Shown in pieces: positions 5,427-13,655 of a stretch of DNA of 14,429 nucleotides; within the stretch, counting starts at the first letter, position 1; every line of letters begins with the position of its first letter. The notes below the pieces were generated by a model that was given only the letters and a program-made list of their open reading frames with translations, ran no database searches and had not been told where the DNA came from. Origin of the DNA: Phycisphaerales bacterium (GTDB lineage: Bacteria > Planctomycetota > Phycisphaerae > Phycisphaerales > UBA1924); NCBI GenBank assembly GCA_029260335.1, contig JAJDDL010000200.1, positions 1 through 14,429 of the forward strand. The letters run 5' to 3'. Position numbers and translations under genes: made by a program.

Positions 5427-7511
5427 ATGCCCCAGATCACACTCCCAGACGGTTCGATTCGCGTCTTCGATGAGCCACTCAGCGCACTCGATGTCGCCCG
5501 CGATATCGGCAAACGCCTCGCCGCCGATGCCGTCGGATGCGTCATCGATGGCCAGCTCTCGGATCTCTCGACCATCCTCGATCGCGATTGCGAGCTGGGC
5601 ATTGTCACGCCCAAGTCTCGCGACGGCAAGCTCGATCCCAACGCCCTGTTCCTCATAAGACACTCCGCCGCCCACGTCATGGCCGAGGCCATCCAACGGG
5701 TCGTGCCCGAAGCCGAGCTCGTTTACGGCCCCCCGGTCGACAACGGTTTCTTCTATGACATTCGCTTCCCCGAAGATCGCCACCTGAAAGAAGGTGACTT
5801 CGAGCAGATCGAAACCGAGATGGCCGCGATCATCGCCGAGGACCGCCCGTTCACCCGCTTCGACCTGGTGCACGACGAAGGCATGACCAAGCTCAAGGGT
5901 GAAGGAAGCAAATACAAGATCGACAACGCGCTCCGAGCCCACGAAGCAGGCTCGCTCACCCTCTCGTGGTACGCCACGGGCCAGCCGGGTGAGAACTGGG
6001 AAGACCTCTGCCGAGGTCCGCACGTGCCGAGCACCGGCCGCATCGGCGCGTTCAAAGTCACGAGCCTGGCCAGCAGCTACTGGCACGGCGATGAGAACTC
6101 CGACCGGCTCACCCGCGTCTACGGCACCGCGTTCGCCAACCAGAAAGACCTGGACGCGCACCTCAACCAACTCGAAGAGGCCAAGAAACGCGACCACCGC
6201 GTTCTAGGCAAGAAGCTCAAGCTCTTCCATATCGATGAAGCGGTGGGCCAGGGGCTCGTGCTCTGGACACCCGCCGGCTCAGTCATCCGCAAGGAACTGC
6301 AAGATTTCATCGGCGAAGAACTCCGCAAGCAAGGCTACCACGACGTCTTCTGCCCACACATCGGCAAGCTTGAGCTGTACAAGACCAGCGGCCACTTCCC
6401 GTACTACGCCGACAGCCAGTTCGTGCCCGTCATGGATCGCGACTTCCTCCAGGGCGTCGCCGACGATGGCTGTTCCTGCGGCGAACTGAGCAATATGCTC
6501 GCGGCGGGCAACATCGAGGGTTATCTCCTCAAGCCCATGAACTGCCCGCATCACATAAAGATCTTCGCGAGCCAGCCGCACAGCTATCGCGACCTGCCCG
6601 TCCGCCTCAGCGAGTTCGGCACGGTCTACCGCTGGGAACAATCAGGCGAACTCAACGGCATGACCCGAGTGCGCTCGTTCACCGTCGACGATGCGCACCT
6701 GTTCTGCCGCGAAGACCAAGTCGCCGATGAGGTCATGGGATGCCTGAGTCTCGTGAAGATCGCCTTCGAAACCTTGGGCCTCGAGAACTTCCGTGTCCGC
6801 GTAGGCCTGCGCGATCCCGATAGTGGCAAGTACGTCGGCAAGCCCGAGGTCTGGGACAAGGCCGAGGAGGCCTGCCGAAACGCGGCCCGGAGCCTGGGCA
6901 CCGAGGTCTCTGAAGAACCGGGCGAAGCCGCGTTCTACGGCCCGAAGATCGACTTCATCGTCCGCGATGTCATCGGCCGCGAGTGGCAGCTCGGCACCGT
7001 CCAAGTCGATTACAACCTGCCCGAACGGTTCGATCTGACCTACATCGGAAGTGACAACACGGCGCACCGGCCGGTCATGATCCATCGCGCACCCTTCGGC
7101 AGCTTCGAGCGATTCGTCGCCGTCCTCATCGAGCACTTCGAGGGCCGCTTCCCGCTCTGGCTCAGCCCCGAGCAGGTCCGCGTGCTCCCGGTGAGCGAGA
7201 AGAGCGCCGAGTATGCAGCAACCGTGCTCGACAAGCTCAAGGGGACCCGCGTGCGGGCCACCGCCGATCTCTCCGGCGATCGCCTTCAAGCCAAGATCAA
7301 GGTTGCGTCAGATGAACTCGTACCCTACCTGCTCATCGTGGGTCCGCGAGATCAAGAGAACCAGACGGTCTCGGTCCGAGCACGCGGGATTCAGAAGGAC
7401 CTCGGCGCCATGCCCCTGGACGGATTCTGCACGCGAGCAATCGAGGAGATCCTGACCAAGGGCGAATCGCGCGTTGTCGACGCGTTTTCCACGGCGGCCG
7501 ACCGGGAATAG
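5427..7511 (+). CDS. thrS: Threonyl-tRNA synthetase
   Basis: The 694-residue protein charges tRNA(Thr) with threonine in the cytoplasm. Domains in order: TGS (about 1-63, ITLPDGSIRVFD), editing domain N2 with the H79-x3-H83 and C195-x3-H199 site (RHSAAH, CRGPH), class II catalytic core (about 265-570) and the anticodon-binding domain (about 580-690, RVLPVSEKSAEYA). Zinc/threonine ligands are C373 (KPMNCPHH), H424 (VDDAHLF) and H553 (VMIHRAPFG); motif 2 is around 400-425. Start: ATG 5427 gives MPQITLPDG, where the TGS domain begins; an ATG 63 bases upstream adds an unconserved tail. The ribosome binding site is weak. Compared with E. coli ThrS there are about 25 extra residues at roughly 333-365, just before the zinc cysteine, containing DDGCSCGEL. 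The editing residues are intact, so it should clear Ser-tRNA(Thr). Confidence 0.97.
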   Translation: MPQITLPDGSIRVFDEPLSALDVARDIGKRLAADAVGCVIDGQLSDLSTILDRDCELGIVTPKSRDGKLDPNALFLIRHSAAHVMAEAIQRVVPEAELVYGPPVDNGFFYDIRFPEDRHLKEGDFEQIETEMAAIIAEDRPFTRFDLVHDEGMTKLKGEGSKYKIDNALRAHEAGSLTLSWYATGQPGENWEDLCRGPHVPSTGRIGAFKVTSLASSYWHGDENSDRLTRVYGTAFANQKDLDAHLNQLEEAKKRDHRVLGKKLKLFHIDEAVGQGLVLWTPAGSVIRKELQDFIGEELRKQGYHDVFCPHIGKLELYKTSGHFPYYADSQFVPVMDRDFLQGVADDGCSCGELSNMLAAGNIEGYLLKPMNCPHHIKIFASQPHSYRDLPVRLSEFGTVYRWEQSGELNGMTRVRSFTVDDAHLFCREDQVADEVMGCLSLVKIAFETLGLENFRVRVGLRDPDSGKYVGKPEVWDKAEEACRNAARSLGTEVSEEPGEAAFYGPKIDFIVRDVIGREWQLGTVQVDYNLPERFDLTYIGSDNTAHRPVMIHRAPFGSFERFVAVLIEHFEGRFPLWLSPEQVRVLPVSEKSAEYAATVLDKLKGTRVRATADLSGDRLQAKIKVASDELVPYLLIVGPRDQENQTVSVRARGIQKDLGAMPLDGFCTRAIEEILTKGESRVVDAFSTAADRE

Positions 7512-7571
7512 ACGTCCTGCCTTGCTAGTTCGGAGCGTACCGCTGCAGGATTTGCAGCCCAAGGGGGACCC

Positions 7572-8066
7572 ATGGGAAAGTCTTTGGCCTATGCGGCTGT
7601 CGTTATCGTTCTCGGTGCGGTGCTGCTCATCGCTTGGAACATGACCCTTGGGCATCGCGGTGAGGTCGAGCGAGCGCTCTTCGGCGATGACTCGTCACTT
7701 GAGAGCGCGCTGGACCGAGCCGACGAATCGGGCAGGCCGGTGTTCGTGCTCGTCGAAGCTCTCTGGTGTCCGAACTGCGCCGTTCTGAAGAAGAATGGGC
7801 TGGCAAACAAAGACTCCATTCAGGCCATCGTCGAGAACACCGAGGCTGCTCGCCTGGACCTCACCCAACGCGAACTGCAGTTCGACGACACGGCCATGCT
7901 CGATCGGCTCGATGTCAGCGTCGTGCCCACGATGGTGCTTCTCGACTCCGGACGCGAGGTTTCTCGGCTCGTGGGCGTGCAGGACAGCGAGACGATCGTC
8001 CGTTGGATCGAATCTCGCGGCAAGGCGGATGTATCGGAAAGCGATAAACAAACAAGCGTCCGCTGA
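7572..8066 (+). CDS. Membrane-anchored thioredoxin-like protein
   Basis: The 164-residue protein has an N-terminal transmembrane anchor (about 5-24, LAYAAVVIVLGAVLLIAWNM) and then a thioredoxin fold with the redox motif WCPNC (C66, C69), preceded by the strand RPVFVLVEA, and a cis-proline loop VVPT (P119). The layout resembles the C-terminal domain of DsbD and other Thioredoxin_7-type proteins with ExxWCxxC. It is probably anchored in the cytoplasmic membrane with the thioredoxin domain facing the periplasm, reducing or relaying electrons to disulfides; partner and direction cannot be told. A GGGGGA ribosome binding site lies a few bases before the ATG. It begins 60 bases after thrS on the same strand and may be co-transcribed; a small hairpin (7542-7558) lies in the gap. 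The C-terminal tail (DVSESDKQTSVR) is polar and probably disordered. Confidence 0.85.
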   Translation: MGKSLAYAAVVIVLGAVLLIAWNMTLGHRGEVERALFGDDSSLESALDRADESGRPVFVLVEALWCPNCAVLKKNGLANKDSIQAIVENTEAARLDLTQRELQFDDTAMLDRLDVSVVPTMVLLDSGREVSRLVGVQDSETIVRWIESRGKADVSESDKQTSVR

Positions 8067-8249
8067 GCACCTGGAAAGTCGAAAGTCACTCAGAACCTAT
8101 TAGGCGGCCCATGGGGTCCAAACACCACCGAATCGCACTTGAAATGCTGCCTTATTGCGCCTAAGAACCGATTCGAGGCGACAAGGCGACCTTTGCAATT
8201 TGGCCAACTAGGCTACTTGTGGGCCCGTTAGTTCTCAGACAGGAAATGA

Positions 8250-9665
8250 ATGGATCTCACCGCTCAGCAGCTTCTCCGTGACATCGAACTCCTGAGCAGG
8301 GCGTTCCTGGAATCTGAGTCCGATACACCGATTCTGCCACGGATCAGCCCTGAGCAACTCCGTGAGGAAATCGAGTTCTCGATTCCCGAGCGAGGCGGCG
8401 ATCACGACGAGGTCATGCGACGGCTGGTCGACATCTTCGACCGCACTCCCAGGACAGCAACTAACCGGTTCTTCAACCAGCTATTCGGCGGACGCGATCC
8501 CTCGGCGACCGTCGCCGAGGTCCTCAGCGCGCTGGCCAACAACTCCATGTACACGTTCAAGGCCGCGGGGCCGCACATTCTCATCGAGCGTGAACTGATT
8601 CGCCACATGGGCGAGATGATGGGCTTTGCCAACGCCGACGGCGTATTCGCGCCCGGTGGCTCGCTCTCCAATCTCACCGCGGCGCTCGTCGCGCGCGACC
8701 ACGCACTCGAAGGTGCCGGCGAACGGGGCCTCGAGGGCAGCACGCTTGCGATGTACACCTCCGAGGAAAGCCACTACTCGATTCCCAAGGCCGCAGCCAT
8801 TATCGGCATCGGACGCAATAACGTTCGATACATTCCAGCTGACGAGTTGGGGCGCATGCGACCCGACGCGCTCGCTGAGGCGATCGAGCAAGACTTGAGC
8901 GATGGCATCATCCCCGCGATGGTCAACGCGACCGCCGGCACCACCGTCCCCGGCGCGTTCGATCCGATTCGCGAGATCGCAGATGTCACCCGACCCCACG
9001 GTGTGTGGCTCCATGTCGATGGCGCCTACGGCGGATCGATTGTTCTAAGCGAGAATCATCGCCAACTGCTCGATGGAAGCGAGCTTGCAGACTCGATCGC
9101 GTGGGATGCCCACAAGATGATGGGCGTGCCGTTGACGTGCTCCGTCGTGCTGTTTCGTGAGCGAGGACGCGCCGCCGCAAGCCTCTCCGAGCACGCCGAG
9201 TATCTGTTCCAACAGGACGACGACGATCTCAACCCCGGCACCCGAAGCATGCAGTGCGGTCGCCGCAACGACGCGATCAAGCTCTGGGCCGCGTGGCAAC
9301 GCAATGGCGACGAAGGCTACGCCGCGCGAATTGACCATCTATTCGATCTCACGGCCCATGCGCGAGCGATCGTCGAGAACGACGAGAGACTCGAGCTCTC
9401 GTGCGAGCCGATGTCCGTAAACGTGTGCTTTGAAGTCCGCGACAAGCCGTCGGACCTGATCTGTCATCGTCTCGATGAGTCGGGGCGGCTCAAGGTGGGC
9501 TACGGCGTCGTCAAAGGCCGACGCGTGATTCGCATCGTCTTTGTGAACGCTGATCTGACAACGGCGGACGTCGACCAGGCATTTGAGGCGATCCTGGAAA
9601 CCGCCGAGGAAATGCCGAAGACGAACAACGCGGTTGAAGTAGCATCGCGTTGCGCGGTCTGCTGA
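8250..9665 (+). CDS. PLP-dependent group II decarboxylase, glutamate/cysteine-sulfinate/aspartate decarboxylase-like
   Basis: The 471-residue protein is a fold-type I PLP enzyme of the group II decarboxylase family. K289 in WDAHKMMGVPLTCS is the PLP Schiff-base lysine, D257 (HVDGAYGG) contacts the pyridine nitrogen and H175 (SEESHYS) stacks on the cofactor. GVFAPGGSLSNLTAALVARD (131-150), ATAGTTVPGAFDP (about 227-239) and SMQCGRRNDAIKLW (about 333-346) are especially like the animal GAD65/GAD67 and cysteine sulfinate decarboxylase branch rather than E. coli GadB. Possible products are GABA, hypotaurine or beta-alanine; the substrate cannot be fixed by eye. Beta-alanine from aspartate would feed pantothenate synthesis. 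The ATG has AGGAA upstream. The 183-base spacer before it shows no gene. The C-terminus ends SRCAVC, an unusual short cysteine pair beyond the enzyme fold. A strong hairpin (9700-9727) follows. Confidence 0.9.
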   Translation: MDLTAQQLLRDIELLSRAFLESESDTPILPRISPEQLREEIEFSIPERGGDHDEVMRRLVDIFDRTPRTATNRFFNQLFGGRDPSATVAEVLSALANNSMYTFKAAGPHILIERELIRHMGEMMGFANADGVFAPGGSLSNLTAALVARDHALEGAGERGLEGSTLAMYTSEESHYSIPKAAAIIGIGRNNVRYIPADELGRMRPDALAEAIEQDLSDGIIPAMVNATAGTTVPGAFDPIREIADVTRPHGVWLHVDGAYGGSIVLSENHRQLLDGSELADSIAWDAHKMMGVPLTCSVVLFRERGRAAASLSEHAEYLFQQDDDDLNPGTRSMQCGRRNDAIKLWAAWQRNGDEGYAARIDHLFDLTAHARAIVENDERLELSCEPMSVNVCFEVRDKPSDLICHRLDESGRLKVGYGVVKGRRVIRIVFVNADLTTADVDQAFEAILETAEEMPKTNNAVEVASRCAVC

Positions 9666-9699
9666 TCGACGAACTTCGAACCAAACTGTGTGGCCGTGC

Positions 9700-9727
9700 C
9701 ACCAACCATGGCTTTGCATGGTTGGTG
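9700..9727. terminator. Perfect 11-bp hairpin between the convergent decarboxylase and purL genes
   Basis: CACCAACCATG (9700-9710) and CATGGTTGGTG (9717-9727) form a perfect 11-base stem with a GCTTTG loop. It lies 35 bases after the decarboxylase stop and 93 bases after the purL stop from the other side. With convergent genes it probably serves both strands as a bidirectional terminator, although neither side has a U-tract. Confidence 0.6.
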
Positions 9728-9754
9728 CTTCCAAAGCAGGTGTAGAGAACACCG

Positions 9755-9772
9755 ACCGCTCAAAGCAGCGGT
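9755..9772. terminator. Second small hairpin downstream of purL
   Basis: ACCGCT (9755-9760) and AGCGGT (9767-9772) form a 6-base stem with a CAAAGC loop, 48 bases beyond the purL stop. It resembles the neighbouring hairpin in loop size and may contribute to termination of purL. It is too short to be sure. Confidence 0.35.
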
Positions 9773-9819
9773 TGATGGCACATGCGTCTCCTGCTTCCCC
9801 AAAGTTCCGATTGCGCGAA

Positions 9820-12800
9820 TCACCAATCCAAGGGCGATCGCCACGCTTTTGCAAGCTCCTCGACCTCGACCTCAATCGCTTCCTCGGCATGTCCGACGAT
9901 CAACACATCATCTGCGATCACCTCGCCGATGCAGGTCCACTCCACTTCGTCGCCGACGATCTCCTGGAATCTCTCCCAAGGATCGGCATCGGTCTCAGAG
10001 TCGATCGGCACCTCGACCACGTAGTTCGCGGCACACTCGGCAAACCGCATCGCGTCAGTCCAGACCGTGCCAGGATCGCTGATATGCGCACCAAGCGGGC
10101 GATCCTCGCTGCTGCCGGCAATCAACATCTCCGCGATCGCGACCAGCAAGCCACCGTCTGAGACATCGTGCACGCTCAACGCGAGCTCTTCGCGGATCAA
10201 TGACGCCACTGCGTTCGCCGCAAGCACGCCTTGCCCGAGATCCACCTTGGGATGGCCAGGATCGCAGCCCTCGGGCACGCCGAAGAGCTCAGCAAACAGC
10301 GAGTTGCCCAGGCCGTCTTCCTGCACTCCCACGACGACGAGCTTGGAACCCGGCCGCTTGGCGTCCATCGTCACGCACCTGTTCACGTCTTGCACAATGC
10401 CGATGCCCGAGATTAAGAGCGTGTAGGGGATTTCAATCGTGCGCGGGGGCTTGCCGTCGACACCGGGAATGGTCAGCTGGTTGTTGAGCGAATCTTTCCC
10501 CGAAACAAACGGCGTGCGATACGCCTTCGCGCCGTCGTAGCACCCCTCGCACGCACGCACAAGGGCCGCCATGTTCTCCGGCTTCTCGCAACTCGGCCAG
10601 CAGAAGTTGTCCAGGATCGCTATGTGCGATGGATCCGCCCCGACGCACACGAGATTCCGCACGCACTCATCGATCGCGGCCAGCGCCATCTGATACGGAT
10701 CGCCCCCGAGCTTCGGATCGCCCAAACGCGTCTGCAACCCGCACCCGACCGCAAGCCCCTTCCCAGACCCCGGCACCGGTTCGATCACCGAAGCATCGCC
10801 CGGACCCCGGCCCATCGGCCCGACCAAAGGCTTCAAAACCGTATTGCCCTGCACCTCGTGGTCGTATTGGCGGATGATCCAATGCTTGCTCGCGATCGAA
10901 GGCTGGCGAAGCAACGCAAGCAACGCATCGGTCGGCGAGAGCGAATCCCCAAAGGAGGCCCTGGCGCGAGCCTGCGCTTTGCCTTTGTCTTCTTCCGCCT
11001 TTGCGTTCGATACGTCGCCCGAGCCCAGGCTTGCGCCAGGGCCTCTGTTCCACGCCGCTTCGCGGGTGGGCATGGGGATGCCGTCGTGCAAGAACGCCAT
11101 CGGCATGCGACCGACCTCGGTGCCGTGGTCATTCAAGATCAACTCAGCTCCCGGCGTACCAAAGTGTCCGAGCACCGCCAGCTCGACGTTCTCCTCATCG
11201 CAGATCGCCTGCAGCGCATCCAGGTTGTCTCTCGGCACCGCAAGCACCATCCGCTCCTGGGCCTCAGAAATCCAAATCTCCGTGCTCGTCAACCCCGCGT
11301 ATTTCAAGGGCGCACGCTCCAGATGCACCTCGGCACCAATCTTCTCACCCATCTCGCCCACGGCACTGCTGAACCCGCCAGCACCGCAATCGGTGATCGA
11401 CGTAAACAGGGGCGAACTATCCACGTCACGCGCCCGCAAGATCGCATCCAGCACACGCTTCTCTTCGATCGCATTGCCAATCTGCACCGCATGCGAGAAC
11501 TCGTCGGCATGCGTATCGGTCAACTCCGCCGAACTGAACGTCGCGCCATGGATCCCGTCACGCCCCGTTCTTCCGCCCAGCGCAACGATCAGATCGCCAT
11601 CCTGCGGATCACCCTCGATCCGATCCTTGGGCATCACCCCGATACACCCTGCAAAAACAAGCGGGTTACCCACGTACCGATCATCAAACTCCACGGCCCC
11701 GCTCAACGTCGGAATCCCCATCCGATTCCCATAATCTCGCACGCCCGCCACGACGTTGGTCAGGATCTGGCGCGGATGCAAACACCCCGAAGGAAGCAAC
11801 TCTCGGCCCGCTTCCCCCTCTGTAGTCTCTGCGGCAAATCCCTCCGGAAAAGCCACACAAAACACATCCGAGTTCGCGATCGGCTTCGCCGCAAGCCCTG
11901 TGCCGATGATGTCGCGTATGCACCCCCCGATCCCCGTCGCTGCCCCGCCATATGGCTCCAGCGCCGAGGGATGGTTGTGCGTCTCTACCTTCACGCAGAC
12001 CGCGTGCTCGTCATCGAACTCGATGATCCCCGCGTTGTCGACGAACACGCTCAGGGTCCAATCCAGACCCTCTTCGATCAACTCATGCGTCGCCGCGGCG
12101 ACCGTGCGCTTTAACAGATTGTCGATCTCCACCGTGCCGTCAGAAGCAACCGAGTGCCCAGGCCGTCCGTGCCAATCGATCCCGCCCGTCTCGGGCTCGT
12201 GTCCGCTATATCGCACGCTGCTCTTTAAAGTCTTGTGGACGCAATGCTCGGACCAGGTCTGCGCAAGCGTCTCAAGCTCGATCTCCCGAGGCTCCCTGCC
12301 CAGTTCCTTGTACTCACTCTGGATCGCCCGCATCTCCGGCAGGCTCAAAAACAAATGCGCCTCGCGGCTGAGCTTCTGCAGCGCGTCATCATCCAATCCC
12401 AAAATCGGAATCTCGCGCACTTCCACCTGGCGTTCATGACCCTTGGGCAACTCATCAGGCCAGAACGCTCCCTCGTGGATCGCGTGCACCACCGTGTTGG
12501 CAAGCAAACGCGACGCGAGCGAGCGAGCCGAGGGAAGATCGATCCCTTCCAGGGAGTATCGCCAAGCCGTCGAAACCTGGCATCGAACGCCGACTAACGC
12601 CTCGATGGCGCCAGCCACCGACTGCGCCACGGGATCCATAACCCCCGGCAACGGATGCACCTCGATGACCACGCCCTCATCCGGGCTCGCTCCCACGATC
12701 GACTCTTCCAACACCCGATCGGTCAAGAGCCTCTCGCGCACTCGGGTAATCTGCTCGTCGGCGAGTTTGCCCTCAATGAGATAGATCCGCGCAACCCTCG

Positions 12801-12924
12801 CCGAGCGCAGCGCGACGCCAATCGCCTCGGCGTCGTGCACCAACCGCCTGGCGCGAGCGTCATCCTCGGCGTTCTTGAGGTGGACTTCGATGCGGGCAAC
12901 AAGGCTGGTTCCGGTCGCGTTCAT
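9820..12924 (-). CDS. purL: Phosphoribosylformylglycinamidine synthase, PurS-like tandem fused to PurL
   Basis: The 1034-residue protein catalyses ATP-dependent conversion of FGAR to FGAM in purine synthesis. The N-terminus contains two PurS-like units: about 8-80 (ARIEVHLKNAEDDARARRL...) and about 84-152 (VVIEVHPLPGVMDPVAQSV... LLANTVVHAI). PurL proper follows from about 180: SEHCVHKT with catalytic H227, ETHNHPS (314-320), PYGGAATGIGG (324-334), DCGAGG (512-517) and HDVSDGG (919-925). It ends without a PurQ glutaminase domain, so ammonia must come from a separate PurQ, not in this window. It is longer than small PurL (about 740) and shorter than fused PurL (about 1300). ATG 12924 was chosen; a TTG at 12972 would add 16 residues without homology. 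Residues about 627-657 are a charged linker made by an embedded inverted repeat (see separate entry). It is divergent from rnhA across 78 bases. Confidence 0.95.
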   Translation of the reverse strand: MNATGTSLVARIEVHLKNAEDDARARRLVHDAEAIGVALRSARVARIYLIEGKLADEQITRVRERLLTDRVLEESIVGASPDEGVVIEVHPLPGVMDPVAQSVAGAIEALVGVRCQVSTAWRYSLEGIDLPSARSLASRLLANTVVHAIHEGAFWPDELPKGHERQVEVREIPILGLDDDALQKLSREAHLFLSLPEMRAIQSEYKELGREPREIELETLAQTWSEHCVHKTLKSSVRYSGHEPETGGIDWHGRPGHSVASDGTVEIDNLLKRTVAAATHELIEEGLDWTLSVFVDNAGIIEFDDEHAVCVKVETHNHPSALEPYGGAATGIGGCIRDIIGTGLAAKPIANSDVFCVAFPEGFAAETTEGEAGRELLPSGCLHPRQILTNVVAGVRDYGNRMGIPTLSGAVEFDDRYVGNPLVFAGCIGVMPKDRIEGDPQDGDLIVALGGRTGRDGIHGATFSSAELTDTHADEFSHAVQIGNAIEEKRVLDAILRARDVDSSPLFTSITDCGAGGFSSAVGEMGEKIGAEVHLERAPLKYAGLTSTEIWISEAQERMVLAVPRDNLDALQAICDEENVELAVLGHFGTPGAELILNDHGTEVGRMPMAFLHDGIPMPTREAAWNRGPGASLGSGDVSNAKAEEDKGKAQARARASFGDSLSPTDALLALLRQPSIASKHWIIRQYDHEVQGNTVLKPLVGPMGRGPGDASVIEPVPGSGKGLAVGCGLQTRLGDPKLGGDPYQMALAAIDECVRNLVCVGADPSHIAILDNFCWPSCEKPENMAALVRACEGCYDGAKAYRTPFVSGKDSLNNQLTIPGVDGKPPRTIEIPYTLLISGIGIVQDVNRCVTMDAKRPGSKLVVVGVQEDGLGNSLFAELFGVPEGCDPGHPKVDLGQGVLAANAVASLIREELALSVHDVSDGGLLVAIAEMLIAGSSEDRPLGAHISDPGTVWTDAMRFAECAANYVVEVPIDSETDADPWERFQEIVGDEVEWTCIGEVIADDVLIVGHAEEAIEVEVEELAKAWRSPLDW
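10955..11045. repeat. 91-base inverted-repeat element embedded in frame within purL
   Basis: Left arm 10955-10974 and right arm 11026-11045 are 20-base inverted repeats with a single mismatch (core GGCCCTGGCGC on the left against GCGCCAGGGCC on the right). They enclose a 51-base middle that is purine-rich on the purL coding strand. The element translates as part of purL to a Gly/Ala/Lys/Glu/Arg-rich linker (GASLGSGDVSNAKAEEDKGK onwards, about residues 627-657). It sits between the two PurL halves, just before the conserved IASKHWIIRQYDHEVQGN segment, where other PurL proteins usually have a shorter linker. This looks like a mobile palindromic or MITE-like insertion tolerated inside a gene. 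No clear target-site duplication was seen. Confidence 0.6.
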
Positions 12925-13002
12925 GCGCGATCGTACGCCGCGGGCACACAACCGATGCCCGATAGCTTCCAATCCGGGGCCGCCGATCTACAGTCCGCCC
13001 CC

Positions 13003-13470
13003 ATGACCAACCAGTCGAACCAGGCCGACAAGCCCACAGTCCATCTGTTCACCGACGGCGCCTGCTCGGGCAACCCAGGCCCAGGCGGCTGGGCGTTCAT
13101 CCTCCGCCATCCCTCCTCGGACGCCGAGATCGAGGGCAACGGCGGCGAGCGGACCACCACCAACAATCGCATGGAACTCACTGCGGTCATCAAAGGCCTG
13201 GAACGGCTCACCCGACCAAGCCTGGTCCACCTCTATTCGGACTCCCAGTACGTCCTCAAGGGCCTGCGCGAGTGGATGGCCGGCTGGAAGCGAAAGGGCT
13301 GGAAAACCGCCGCCAAAAAGCCGGTCAAGAACGTCGAGCTCTGGCAACGCCTCGACGAGCTCAAGGCCCAGCACGAGCTCCAGTTTCACTGGGTCGAGGG
13401 CCACTCGGGGCACCCCGAAAACGAGCGATGTGACACGCTTGCGGTCGCGGCACGCGACGCCCACCGCTAG
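13003..13470 (+). CDS. rnhA: Ribonuclease HI
   Basis: The 155-residue protein matches bacterial RNase HI in length and motifs. It cleaves the RNA strand of RNA/DNA hybrids, removing R-loops and primer RNA in the cytoplasm. The four catalytic acids are D18 (FTDGACSGNPGPGGW), E58 (NNRMELTA), D80 (YSDSQYV) and D134 (ERCDTLA), and the catalytic-loop histidine is H124 (VEGHSGHPENERCD). The basic helix/handle WMAGWKRKGWKTAAKKPVKN (91-110) is present, so it is the E. coli-like type. The ATG at 13003 was chosen because the RNase H fold starts a few residues later; an upstream in-frame ATG at 12955 would add 16 residues and no ribosome binding site is obvious for either. It is divergent from purL with a 78-base spacer that must hold both promoters. 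Confidence 0.96.
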   Translation: MTNQSNQADKPTVHLFTDGACSGNPGPGGWAFILRHPSSDAEIEGNGGERTTTNNRMELTAVIKGLERLTRPSLVHLYSDSQYVLKGLREWMAGWKRKGWKTAAKKPVKNVELWQRLDELKAQHELQFHWVEGHSGHPENERCDTLAVAARDAHR

Positions 13471-13505
13471 TTGCCTATGCCAGGTTCTCGGTCCTGAACT
13501 CAACT

Positions 13506-13520
13506 ACCGGCTGCGCCGGT
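13506..13520 (+). terminator. Short hairpin after rnhA
   Basis: ACCGGC (13506-13511) and GCCGGT (13515-13520) form a 6-base GC-rich stem with a TGC loop, 36 bases after the rnhA stop and followed by TTGG rather than a U-tract. It may help terminate rnhA. The remaining spacer to pilT holds the palindrome GTCGCGAC (13620-13627) and no gene. Confidence 0.3.
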
Positions 13521-13655
13521 TGGTCCGCCTGACCCATCTGGGACAGACCTGACGCCTCGCGGCTCGGGGTGATGTTTGCTGCGTGTGGCGAGCGCTCCTG
13601 ACCAGGCCGATGTGTCTCGGTCGCGACATGTGCGATCAGATTAGAGGAGCGAGCT

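Noticed and set aside
5409..6197. A 262-codon minus-strand frame opposite thrS
   Set aside because: It is a shadow of the TGS and editing domains of ThrS; no conserved features and no plausible ribosome binding site.
8067..8249. A possible tRNA or small gene in the spacer before the decarboxylase
   Set aside because: A GATTCGAGG stretch vaguely recalls a T-loop, but no acceptor stem or anticodon arm can be folded and no open frame with a ribosome binding site is present.
9654..9665. The decarboxylase C-terminus CAVC as a CaaX prenylation signal
   Set aside because: Protein prenylation at CaaX boxes is a eukaryotic modification; in a bacterium this is almost certainly chance.
10624..12114. 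A 496-codon open frame on the plus strand opposite purL
   Set aside because: It is antisense to well-conserved PurL motifs, its translation is Arg/His/Pro-rich with no recognisable domain, and long antisense frames are expected in GC-rich coding DNA.
12925..12972. N-terminal extension of PurL from a TTG start at 12972
   Set aside because: The 16 added residues are Arg-rich without homology, and the ATG at 12924 places the first PurS-like strand at the expected distance.
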